From an uncultured Oscillospiraceae bacterium (GTDB lineage: Bacteria > Bacillota_A > Clostridia > Oscillospirales > Oscillospiraceae), in NCBI GenBank assembly GCA_934667865.1, contig CAKUMR010000101.1, positions 1 to 5,171 on the forward strand: 5,171 bases of DNA. Direction: 5' to 3'. The position numbers were made by a program, and so were the translations under genes. The notes below the pieces were generated by a model, which saw nothing but the letters and a program-made list of their open reading frames with translations, was not told the DNA's origin and searched no databases. Of the stretch, positions 1-5,171 are shown one piece after another (the stretch's first letter is position 1; the number at the start of each line of letters is the position of its first letter).

Positions 1-101
1 TCGATGACGTACTTCTCGTCGCCCTCGGAAATGATGCCGAGCGGGCAGCTATCGGCGCAGGTGCCGCACTTTGCGCAGGCGTCGGTGATGAAATATGCCA
101 T
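1..101 (-). CDS. 2[4Fe-4S] ferredoxin, N-terminal part (3' end outside window)
   Basis: Small soluble electron carrier of the clostridial ferredoxin type. Reading leftwards from ATG at 101-99, the 33 visible residues begin MAYFITDACAKCGTC and contain the first cluster motif C9-x2-C12-x2-C15-x3-C19-P. Three of these cysteines bind one 4Fe-4S cluster and the fourth belongs to the second. The family is usually 55-60 aa, so the second motif should lie just outside the left edge. The start is supported by a perfect AGGAGG (minus strand, 110-115) eight bases upstream. Such ferredoxins carry low-potential electrons for pyruvate:ferredoxin oxidoreductase, hydrogenase or Rnf in anaerobes; which partner is used here cannot be told. 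The gene is divergent from clpC, with a 162-bp shared control region. Family assignment is firm; the specific role is not. Confidence 0.93.
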   Translation of the reverse strand, partial: MAYFITDACAKCGTCADSCPLGIISEGDEKYVI

Positions 102-134
102 AGTGTGAGCCTCCTATAAAATAAGTATAGACTA

Positions 135-162
135 ATTCTATCATGTTTTTCGAAAAAAGCAA
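135..162 (-). promoter_or_regulatory. Probable sigma-A promoter of the ferredoxin gene
   Basis: On the minus strand TTGCTT (157-162) is followed after 16 bases by TAGAAT (135-140), giving an expected start near 128 and a leader of about 27 bases that includes the AGGAGG site. A second -10-like TATACT (minus strand, 124-129) has no good -35 partner. The spacer contains the palindrome TTTTTCGAAAAA (146-157), and the -35 overlaps GCAATTGC (159-166). Both may be chance in AT-rich DNA. Called by eye from consensus only. Confidence 0.5.
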
Positions 163-181
163 TTGCCAATCTGCGGAAAAT

Positions 182-195
182 GCAAAAATTTTTGC
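182..195. repeat. Perfect 14-bp palindrome overlapping the clpC -35 region
   Basis: GCAAAAATTTTTGC reads identically on both strands. It lies directly over the T-rich stretch that best serves as the -35 element of the clpC promoter, where a repressor would block RNA polymerase. It does not match the CtsR heptad repeat or the HrcA CIRCE element. An A-tract/T-tract palindrome could also simply be bent promoter DNA. Operator function is inference. Confidence 0.35.
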
Positions 196-218
196 GGCGG
201 GCGAAAAAGGTATAGAAT
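189..218 (+). promoter_or_regulatory. Probable clpC promoter
   Basis: The -10 candidate is TAGAAT (213-218), inside TATAGAAT. The -35 is weak: TTTTTG (189-194) gives an 18-base spacer, TTTTGC (190-195) gives 17. Transcription would start near 225, leaving a leader of about 39 bases with GGAGG at 250-254. No second promoter of better quality was seen between 102 and 263. No CtsR box or CIRCE repeat is visible, so the usual Firmicute heat-shock control of clpC is not supported here. Confidence 0.45.
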
Positions 219-263
219 TTTCCTTTCACGGCAAGAATTCTCTGAGAACGGAGGCGGAGAAAA

Positions 264-2552
264 TTGGGAAAAAGCGAATTTGATCCGCTGACGCAGAAGG
301 TGTTCCGGCAGGCGTGGGCGATCGCCGGCGCACTGGGGCACGGTTATGTCGGAACGGAGCACCTGCTCATCGGCCTGCTGCGGACGCCGGAGTCCAGAGC
401 CTGCCGTCTGCTTCTGTGGGAGGGCGCGCAGCCGGAGCGGCTTCTGGCGCTGCTGCTGGAGGGCAGCGGCCGGGGAACAAAGCTCCTGCGGCTGCCGCAG
501 GGCTTTTCCGGCGAGGCCGGGCGCGTGATCGCAGCGGCCTCCGGCGGCGGATGCGTCCGGCCGGAGGATCTGCTGCTAGCGATGCTGTGCCGGGAACGGT
601 GCGGCGCGGTCCGCCTGCTGCGGGCTGCGGAAATTTCAGAGGAGGCCCTGCTGCCGGCGCTCTGTGCGGCGGTGCAGCCCGGAAAGGAAACGAAAATGCA
701 GAATCTACGGTTGTTGGATCAGTTCGGCGTGGATATGGTCGAACGCGCGGATAAGACGGAGCTGATCGTCGGGCGGCAGCGGGAGATCGAGACCGTTTTG
801 CAGATACTCTCCCGCAAACACAAGAATAACCCGGCGCTGATCGGCGAGCCGGGCGTGGGAAAAACGGCCATCGTCGAGGGCGTGGCACAGTATATCGCGG
901 CCGGGCGTGTGCCGGAGCAGCTCAAGGGGAAACGGCTGTATCTGCTGGATATGGCCAGTGTGATTGCCGGGACAAAATACCGCGGCGAGTTTGAAGAGCG
1001 CGTGCGTGACATTCTGGCGGAGCTGCGGCGCGCACAGAACGTCATTCTGTTTGTCGATGAGATGCACACCCTCGTCGGCGCGGGCGCGGCGGAGGGCGCG
1101 ATCGACGCGGCGAACCTCCTGAAGCCCGCACTCGGCAGGGGAGAATTGCAGCTCATCGGCGCGACGACGCTGGCAGAGTACCGCAAGTATATCGAAAAGG
1201 ATGCCGCGCTGGAGCGGCGCTTCCGGACGGTGCAGGTGCGCGAGCCGTCGCAGGCGGAAACAAAGGCCATTCTTATGGGCCTGCGGCCGGGGCTGGAGGC
1301 GCATCACCGCATCGCGATCACGGAAGAGGCGGTCAATGCTGCGGTGAGTCTGTCCAGCCGCTATCTGACGGAAAAATTTCTGCCGGACAAGGCGGTCGAC
1401 CTTCTGGACGAGGGCGCGGCGCTTGCCAAGATGACGCAGATGAAGCGGGGCGGCAATGCTTCTGCCGGGACGGAGCGCGCGCTGCAGGAGGCAGTGCGCA
1501 CCGGACGCTACGAGCAGGCTGCCGCGCTGCGCGACCGCCTGCAAAGCCTGCGGCGGCATATGCCGGGCGCGCAGCGCGTGGAGGCGCAGGACATTGCCGA
1601 GGCGGTGGCGAGCCGGACGGGAATTCCCGTCGGGATGCTGTCCCTTTCCGAAAAGCAGCGCCTGAGCGGGCTGGAGCAGACGCTTTCTGCGCGCGTGATC
1701 GGGCAGGAGCGCGCCGTTCGTGCGGCGGCGGAGGCCGTGCGGCGGGGGCGTTCCGGGCTGGCCGAGCAGAAGCGGCCCACGGCGGCCATGCTCTTTACCG
1801 GGCCGACCGGCGTCGGCAAGACGGAGCTGTGCAAGGCGCTGGCGGAGGCGGTCTACGGGAGTGAAAGCGCTATGATCCGCCTGGATATGTCGGAATATAT
1901 GGAAAAACACGCCGTTTCGCGGATGCTGGGCGCGCCTCCGGGCTACGTCGGCCACGAGGAGGGCGGCGAGCTTACCGAGCGCGTGCGGCGCAGACCGTAC
2001 AGCCTTGTCTTATTTGACGAGCTGGAAAAGGCGCACCGCGACGTCTGCGGTATCCTTCTTCAGATCATGGAGGACGGGATGCTGACCGACTCTACCGGGC
2101 GCCATGTGGACTTCAAAAATACCATGATCGTCATGACCTCGAATCTTGGGAGCGAGAACAGCGTGCGCGGTGCGCTTGGCTTCGGAAAAGCGCCGGAGGA
2201 ATCGGAGCTTCGCAGTCTGCGGGAATATTTCCCACCGGAATTTCTGGGGCGCATCGACTGCGTTGCGGCCTTTCAGCCGCTTGGGCAGGCCGAGCTGGAA
2301 AAAATTGCGGAGAAGCAGCTGCGCGCCCTCTGCGAACGCGCGGCAGCGCTGCACGTGAAACTGCATTTTGATGCGGATGTGACAGAAAACATTGCGCGCC
2401 GCTGCCTGCGGCAGCCAGGCGGCGCGCGGGAGATCCGCCACCTCATCCAGACGGAGCTGGAAAATCCGCTGGCAAGCCGTCTGCTCTCCGCGGACGAGCC
2501 GCCGCACAGCGTGACTGCCGCTCTGCAAGACGAAATAATCGTGCTGCATTGA
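264..2552 (+). CDS. clpC: ClpC-family AAA+ ATP-dependent unfoldase (ClpP partner)
   Basis: Hexameric cytosolic unfoldase that threads substrates into the ClpP protease. The double Clp N-domain (about 5-140) has GTEH at 30-33 and a diverged second copy with PED at 100-102. AAA-1 has Walker A GEPGVGKT (194-201), pore loop KYRG (238-241), Walker B ILFVDE (261-266) and Arg finger RR (318-319). A short UVR-like middle domain (about 404-433, containing YEQAAALRDR) marks ClpC rather than ClpA. AAA-2 has Walker A GPTGVGKT (513-520), pore loop GYVG (560-563), Walker B LVLFDE (581-586) and sensor-2 GAR (720-722). The tripeptide LGF at 638-640 sits where ClpC proteins carry the ClpP-docking loop, which ClpB lacks. 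At 762 aa it is shorter than the usual 810-850, mostly through the middle domain. The start is TTG at 264, with GGAGG nine bases upstream; the N-domain begins at once after it and the next in-frame Met is near residue 107. It stands alone, without ctsR/mcsA/mcsB upstream. All ATPase motifs look intact. Confidence 0.95.
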   Translation: MGKSEFDPLTQKVFRQAWAIAGALGHGYVGTEHLLIGLLRTPESRACRLLLWEGAQPERLLALLLEGSGRGTKLLRLPQGFSGEAGRVIAAASGGGCVRPEDLLLAMLCRERCGAVRLLRAAEISEEALLPALCAAVQPGKETKMQNLRLLDQFGVDMVERADKTELIVGRQREIETVLQILSRKHKNNPALIGEPGVGKTAIVEGVAQYIAAGRVPEQLKGKRLYLLDMASVIAGTKYRGEFEERVRDILAELRRAQNVILFVDEMHTLVGAGAAEGAIDAANLLKPALGRGELQLIGATTLAEYRKYIEKDAALERRFRTVQVREPSQAETKAILMGLRPGLEAHHRIAITEEAVNAAVSLSSRYLTEKFLPDKAVDLLDEGAALAKMTQMKRGGNASAGTERALQEAVRTGRYEQAAALRDRLQSLRRHMPGAQRVEAQDIAEAVASRTGIPVGMLSLSEKQRLSGLEQTLSARVIGQERAVRAAAEAVRRGRSGLAEQKRPTAAMLFTGPTGVGKTELCKALAEAVYGSESAMIRLDMSEYMEKHAVSRMLGAPPGYVGHEEGGELTERVRRRPYSLVLFDELEKAHRDVCGILLQIMEDGMLTDSTGRHVDFKNTMIVMTSNLGSENSVRGALGFGKAPEESELRSLREYFPPEFLGRIDCVAAFQPLGQAELEKIAEKQLRALCERAAALHVKLHFDADVTENIARRCLRQPGGAREIRHLIQTELENPLASRLLSADEPPHSVTAALQDEIIVLH

Positions 2553-2642
2553 TGATTAAATGGAAGCCGCTGTAGGATTCCCATGGAGAGCCAGACTGTT
2601 AAAAAAAACTATCCGGCTTAAAGTTACGGAGGGAAGAAAAGA
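2553..2642. other. Non-coding stretch after clpC, no clear terminator
   Basis: Nothing coding is supported. There is an A8 run (2601-2608) and a 4-bp AGCC/GGCT inverted pair (2589-2592, 2615-2618) around it, too weak to call a terminator on either strand. TTGATG (2549-2554) and TAGGAT (2573-2578), 18 bases apart, form a weak promoter-like pair that could drive the folded element downstream. A strong Shine-Dalgarno-like GGAGGG (2628-2633) ends the stretch, nine bases before a GTG. clpC transcription may therefore read through into the element. Confidence 0.4.
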
Positions 2643-2852
2643 GTGAAAGGAAACCGTCACACCGAGCCGCAGCGAGGCGTTTCGGAGCGCAACCGCCGCA
2701 AAGCGGCGGCACTTAGCGCGGAGATGGGTTTCCTTTCGCGTTCAATAACCCGCCGCAGCGACCAAAATTGCAAAATAATATTACAAATATCTGTTTTGCA
2801 ATTTTGCAGGCTGCTTGTCAAAAAAGTCCGAAGAGACTTTTTGGCAAGCTGA
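2643..2852 (+). CDS. Doubtful 69-codon frame within the folded element
   Basis: GTG start at 2643, preceded by GGAGGG (2628-2633) at nine-base spacing, which is better than the site of the ABC gene downstream. The product would be a basic 69-aa peptide starting (M)KGNRHTEPQRG, rich in Arg and Lys, with a short hydrophobic stretch IILQISVLQFC near residues 44-54. No known family, signal peptide or catalytic motif is recognised. Against a real gene: the whole frame is built from arms of inverted repeats, the start codon itself falls in the closing stem, and the opposite strand is also open across 2657-2860. The frame could be a by-product of the repeat. I list it because the ribosome binding site is genuinely good, but think it more likely non-coding. 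Confidence 0.2.
   Translation: MKGNRHTEPQRGVSERNRRKAAALSAEMGFLSRSITRRSDQNCKIILQISVLQFCRLLVKKVRRDFLAS
2645..2737. repeat. Domain 1: 11-bp closing stem with internal hairpins
   Basis: GAAAGGAAACC (2645-2655) is perfectly complementary to GGTTTCCTTTC (2727-2737), extendable by a G-U and a G-C pair to 13 bp. Inside are CCGCCGC-AAA-GCGGCGG (2693-2709), a 7-bp perfect hairpin extendable with GCGC (2687-2690) and GCGC (2716-2719), and a weaker hairpin CCGAGCC (2662-2668) with GGC (2676-2678) plus TCGG (2682-2685). An 11-bp perfect match across 71 bases is unlikely to be chance. Confidence 0.65.
2763..2806. repeat. Perfect 13-bp AT-rich inverted repeat (hairpin)
   Basis: CAAAATTGCAAAA (2763-2775) pairs perfectly with TTTTGCAATTTTG (2794-2806). 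The 18-base loop pairs again: ATATT (2778-2782) with AATAT (2786-2790) around ACA, separated from the main stem by a small internal loop. It is sharply AT-rich against GC-rich flanks. No T-run follows, so it is not an intrinsic terminator. Confidence 0.75.
2813..2849. repeat. 15-bp imperfect hairpin
   Basis: GCTTGTCAAAAAAGTC (2813-2828) folds onto GACTTTTTGGCAAGC (2835-2849) with a six-base loop, one G-U pair (2818 with 2844) and one bulged A in the A-run. The U-run is inside the stem and the bases after 2849 (TGAACTGCC) are not T-rich, so it lacks the tail of an intrinsic terminator on the plus strand, and it lacks one on the minus strand as well. It lies seven bases after the previous hairpin. 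Confidence 0.7.
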
Positions 2853-2879
2853 ACTGCCACGGCGGCTTTCGTAATTGTT

Positions 2880-2934
2880 CACAAATCGTTCATTGACTAT
2901 TTGTGCAGCCTGCACTATACTTTATATAAGTATA
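2880..2934. promoter_or_regulatory. Cluster of three overlapping inverted repeats on the ABC promoter (candidate operators)
   Basis: CACAAAT (2880-2886) and ATTTGTG (2899-2905) flank the -35. GTGCAG-C-CTGCAC (2903-2915) fills the spacer. TATACTT (2916-2922) and AAGTATA (2928-2934) begin at the -10 and reach past the predicted start site. Each is perfect in its arms (7, 6 and 7 bp). Their placement over every functional part of the promoter is what a repressor site would need. MarR- or GntR-type repressors often control exporters of this kind, but none is encoded in the window, so the regulator is unknown. Confidence 0.5.
2893..2921 (+). promoter_or_regulatory. Strong sigma-A promoter of the ABC exporter operon
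   Basis: TTGACT (2893-2898) and TATACT (2916-2921), each one base off consensus, are separated by the ideal 17 bases. Transcription is expected near 2928, giving a leader of about 32 bases before the ATG at 2960. The leader contains only a modest ribosome binding site, GGGGG at 2948-2952 with a 7-base spacing. Confidence 0.8.
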
Positions 2935-2959
2935 TATCATTTGAAACGGGGGCTGTGCA

Positions 2960-4717
2960 ATGCTGAAAACACTGAAAGCACAGGTGAAGCAGTACAAAGC
3001 CGTCTCCTTCATCACGCCGGTTTTCTCGGCGCTGGAGGCGGTGGCGGATATGATCTTGCCCTTCCTGATGGCGAAGATCATCGACTACGGCGTGAAGGGC
3101 GACGGCGGGATGGCCGCCATCTTGAAATACGGCGGATGGATGCTCGCGGTGGCGCTTGGGGCGCTGGCCTGCGGCATCCTTGCGGCGCGCTTTGCGTCCA
3201 TTGCCTCTACGGGCTATGCGACCAATCTGCGCGACGCGATGTTCACGAACATCCAGACCTTTTCCTTTGCAAATATCGACCACTTTTCCACTGCGGGCCT
3301 CGTCACGCGCCTGACGACGGACGTGTCGAATCTCCAGATGTCCTATCAGATGCTGCTGCGCATCTGCGTGCGCGCGCCGACGATGCTGATCACCGCGCTG
3401 ATTCTGTCCTTCTCCATCCATTCGGAGCTGAGTCTGGTGTTCGTCGTTGCGATCGCGTTCCTGACCCTCGCACTGTCCTTTGTGATCGCGAACGCGACAA
3501 AGCACTTTAACCGCGTGTTCCGCAAATATGACGACCTGAACGCCAGTGTGCAGGAAAACGTCGGCGCTATCCGCGTGGTCAAGGCCTTTGTGCGCGAGGA
3601 CTATGAGCGCTCGAAGTTTTCCAAGGCGGCCGAGGCCGTTTACCGGATGTTCGTCAAGGCAGAGTCCTTCGTCACTCTGAATAACCCCATCATGAACGCG
3701 ACGGTGTTCGGCTGTATGCTGGCGCTTTCGTGGCTGGGCGCGAAGGCCTGCGTCACCGAGGGCTTCTCCGAGGGCAACCTTATGAGCCTGTTCAGCTATG
3801 TTTCCAGCATCCTGATGAGCCTGATGATGATCTCCATGATCTTCGTCATGATGAGCATGAGCGTCGCGAGCGCGCAGCGTATCTGCGAGGTGCTGAATGA
3901 AAAGGCTGATCTGACCAGCCCAGAAAATGCGCGGACGGACATCCCGGACGGCAGCATCGAATTCCGCAATGTTTCCTTCTCCTACAGCAAAAAGGGAAGC
4001 GGCAAGCCGGTTTTGCAGGACATCAATCTGCGCGTGGAGGCCGGGCAGACGATCGGAATCCTGGGCGGCACGGGCAGCGCAAAGTCCACGCTGGCCAATC
4101 TGATCTCCCGTCTGTACGATGCTACCGAGGGCGAGGTGCTCGTCGGCGGTCACGATGTACGCGAATATGATCTGGAAGCGCTGCGCGATGCGGTTTCCGT
4201 CGTTTTGCAGAAAAATGTGCTGTTTTCCGGCACAATCCTTGAAAATCTCCGCTGGGGCGATAAGAACGCCACCGAGGAGGAGTGCCGCCGCGCCTGTGAG
4301 CTGGCCTGCGCGGATGAATTCATCCGCAGCTTCCCGGATGGCTACGAAACGCATATCGAGCAGGGCGGCACGAATGTTTCCGGCGGCCAGAAGCAGCGGC
4401 TGTGTATTGCCCGTGCGCTGCTGAAAAAGCCGAAGATTTTGATTCTGGACGATTCCACGAGCGCTGTTGACACCGCAACGGATGCGAAGATCCGCCGTGC
4501 GCTGTGTGAGGAAATTCCGAACACCACAAAGCTGGTGATTGCGCAGAGAATTTCCAGCGTGCAGGATGCGGACAAAATCCTTGTGCTGGACGAGGGGCGC
4601 ATCAACGGCTTCGGCACGCACGAGGAGCTGCTCGCCACCAATCGTATTTATCAGGAGGTCTGGCAGGGCCAGACGCAGGGTGGCGGCGACTTTGACGAAA
4701 AGGCAGGTGAGGCATAA
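2960..4717 (+). CDS. Heterodimeric ABC exporter, subunit with degenerate ATP site
   Basis: Half-transporter of the type IV (ABCB-like) exporter fold in the cytoplasmic membrane: six membrane segments (about 15-40, 55-78, 131-152, 155-177, 245-263, 275-300), then an ATPase domain (about 333-570). At 585 aa it has normal length. Visible motifs: Walker A GGTGSAKST (369-377), Q-loop Q417, signature VSGGQ (473-477), Walker B ILILD (493-497) and D-loop SAVD (501-504). Three changes mark the non-catalytic site. Ala374 replaces the last Walker A Gly, Asp498 the catalytic Glu, and Gln529 (IAQR) the switch His. In heterodimers such as TM287/288, LmrCD and BmrCD one subunit is degenerate in this way, while its good signature motif completes the partner's active site. 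The start at ATG 2960 fits the family N-terminus (MLKTLKAQVKQYK). Its stop overlaps the next start by one base, so the two are translationally coupled. Substrate unknown; drugs, peptides and lipids are all possible. Confidence 0.93.
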   Translation: MLKTLKAQVKQYKAVSFITPVFSALEAVADMILPFLMAKIIDYGVKGDGGMAAILKYGGWMLAVALGALACGILAARFASIASTGYATNLRDAMFTNIQTFSFANIDHFSTAGLVTRLTTDVSNLQMSYQMLLRICVRAPTMLITALILSFSIHSELSLVFVVAIAFLTLALSFVIANATKHFNRVFRKYDDLNASVQENVGAIRVVKAFVREDYERSKFSKAAEAVYRMFVKAESFVTLNNPIMNATVFGCMLALSWLGAKACVTEGFSEGNLMSLFSYVSSILMSLMMISMIFVMMSMSVASAQRICEVLNEKADLTSPENARTDIPDGSIEFRNVSFSYSKKGSGKPVLQDINLRVEAGQTIGILGGTGSAKSTLANLISRLYDATEGEVLVGGHDVREYDLEALRDAVSVVLQKNVLFSGTILENLRWGDKNATEEECRRACELACADEFIRSFPDGYETHIEQGGTNVSGGQKQRLCIARALLKKPKILILDDSTSAVDTATDAKIRRALCEEIPNTTKLVIAQRISSVQDADKILVLDEGRINGFGTHEELLATNRIYQEVWQGQTQGGGDFDEKAGEA

Positions 4718-5171
4718 TGGCAGAAAGAACTCCGCGTGGCCCGCGCGGCCCGCAGGCTGTCGCCGCTGAGCGTCCTGCGAAAATGGGCAAGGTTCTCGGA
4801 CGCACGCTCGGCGAGGTCTGGAAGAACTATAAGTGGCACTGCCTCGGCGTGATCGTCTGCGTGATCGCCACCGTTGTGGCGCAGCTCAACGGCACGCTCT
4901 TTTTGCAGAAGCTCTATGACAGCTACATCCTGCCGATGATCGAAAGCGGCGACGCGAATTTCCGGCCGCTGCTGTTGCAGCTCGTGCAGGTCGGCGCGGT
5001 CTACGCCATCGGCGTCTTTTCCTCGTGGGCGTACAACCGTCTGATGATCAATGTTTCACAGGGCACGATGCGCAATCTGCGTATCCGGCTGTTCAGCCAT
5101 ATGCAGAGCCTGCCCATCCGCTATTTTGACACCCATGCCCACGGCGACATCATGTCGATTTATACAAATGA
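4717..5171 (+). CDS. Heterodimeric ABC exporter, second subunit, N-terminal part (3' end outside window)
   Basis: Open to the right edge with 151 complete codons. ATG at 4717 shares its A with the preceding TAA, and AGGTGAGG (4705-4712) lies just upstream. Residues 1-22 are a Pro/Arg/Gly-rich, probably disordered cytosolic tail (MAERTPRGPRGP). It is followed by a juxtamembrane helix, TM1 (about 41-62), an extracellular stretch and TM2 (about 85-108). MRNLRIRLFSHMQSLPIRYF (118-137), followed by DTHAHGDIMS, is the coupling-helix region typical of exporter half-transporters. The ATPase domain is beyond the window. It is expected to hold the intact Walker B Glu and switch His that the first subunit lacks. 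Starting at Met23 would delete the charged tail, but the overlap with the upstream stop favours 4717. Confidence 0.9.
   Translation, partial: MAERTPRGPRGPQAVAAERPAKMGKVLGRTLGEVWKNYKWHCLGVIVCVIATVVAQLNGTLFLQKLYDSYILPMIESGDANFRPLLLQLVQVGAVYAIGVFSSWAYNRLMINVSQGTMRNLRIRLFSHMQSLPIRYFDTHAHGDIMSIYTN

Larger units (their letters stand above)
2643..2865. repeat. Inverted-repeat-rich folded element (candidate structured RNA or dispersed palindromic element)
   Basis: About 223 bases in which nearly every segment has a complementary partner. Domain 1 is closed by a perfect 11-bp stem (2645-2655 with 2727-2737) and encloses two smaller hairpins. Domain 2 can be closed by CCGCCG (2750-2755) with CGGCGG (2860-2865), continued by CAG (2756-2758) with CTG (2854-2856) across a 3-nt bulge. 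It encloses two long hairpins (2763-2806 and 2813-2849). Each domain is thus a plausible three-way junction. It ends before the ABC promoter, so it is not the ABC leader; it would be copied only by clpC read-through or a promoter of its own. It matches no tRNA, rRNA or riboswitch that I recognise. It may be a repeat with copies elsewhere in the genome, which this window cannot show. Pairings are seen in the sequence; function is unknown. Confidence 0.5.

Noticed and set aside
127..141. ATAGA-N5-TCTAT inverted repeat near the ferredoxin -10 as an operator
   Set aside because: Only 5-bp arms in very AT-rich DNA; indistinguishable from chance.
102..263. CtsR box or CIRCE element upstream of clpC
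   Set aside because: Looked for tandem GGTCAAA heptads and TTAGCACTC/GAGTGCTAA; neither is present, even approximately.
705..1955. 416-codon open frame on the minus strand within clpC
   Set aside because: It is antisense to an intact, motif-complete ClpC. Long antisense frames are common in GC-biased genes, and the product has no recognisable domain.
2813..2849. Intrinsic terminator for clpC
   Set aside because: The T-run lies inside the hairpin stem and no T-rich tail follows on either strand.
2643..2865. CRISPR array, insertion sequence or tRNA
   Set aside because: There is no regularly spaced direct repeat, no transposase frame or target-site duplication that I can find, and no tRNA cloverleaf or CCA-type end.
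2875..3510. Plus-strand frame starting upstream of the ABC gene in another phase
   Set aside because: It begins before the predicted transcription start, has no ribosome binding site, and runs mostly inside the first ABC gene out of frame.
2915..4621. 568-codon open frame on the minus strand across the ABC gene
   Set aside because: It is a His/Asp/Arg-rich low-complexity translation, antisense to an ABC exporter with all family motifs. It is a codon-bias shadow.

Overview
The window reads as chromosome of a GC-rich anaerobic Firmicute, most likely a Clostridia/Oscillospirales-type gut bacterium. This is inferred from a clostridial 2[4Fe-4S] ferredoxin, a ClpC-type (not ClpA-type) unfoldase, AGGAGG-like ribosome binding sites, sigma-A-like promoters and GC-rich codon use. 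No taxonomic marker is present, so the placement is tentative.

Layout. (1) Positions 1-101, minus strand: the first 33 codons of a small ferredoxin, running off the left edge. (2) 102-263: an AT-rich divergent control region with a minus-strand promoter for the ferredoxin and a plus-strand promoter for the next gene. A perfect 14-bp palindrome overlaps the latter's -35. (3) 264-2552: a complete 762-aa ClpC-family AAA+ unfoldase with a TTG start, a double Clp N-domain, two ATPase modules, a short middle domain and a ClpP-docking loop. (4) 2553-2959: about 400 bases with no convincing gene. Most of it (2643-2865) is an unusually well-folded, inverted-repeat-rich element that can be drawn as two adjacent three-way junctions. 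A GTG-initiated 69-codon frame with a good Shine-Dalgarno runs through it. Its last 80 bases hold a near-consensus promoter packed with three overlapping inverted repeats. (5) 2960-4717 and 4717-5171 (cut by the right edge): two consecutive ABC exporter half-transporters with a 1-nt stop/start overlap.

How the genes work together. The two ABC genes almost certainly encode one heterodimeric type IV exporter. The first subunit carries the degenerate ATP site (Ala in Walker A, Asp for the catalytic Glu, Gln for the switch His), so the second should carry the hydrolytic residues, in its part beyond the window. Their promoter looks repressor-controlled, but no regulator gene is in view. ClpC stands outside the ctsR-mcsA-mcsB-clpC operon that is common in Firmicutes, with neither CtsR nor CIRCE sites seen. 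No functional link between ferredoxin, ClpC and the exporter is evident. The most interesting unexplained part is the folded element at 2643-2865.
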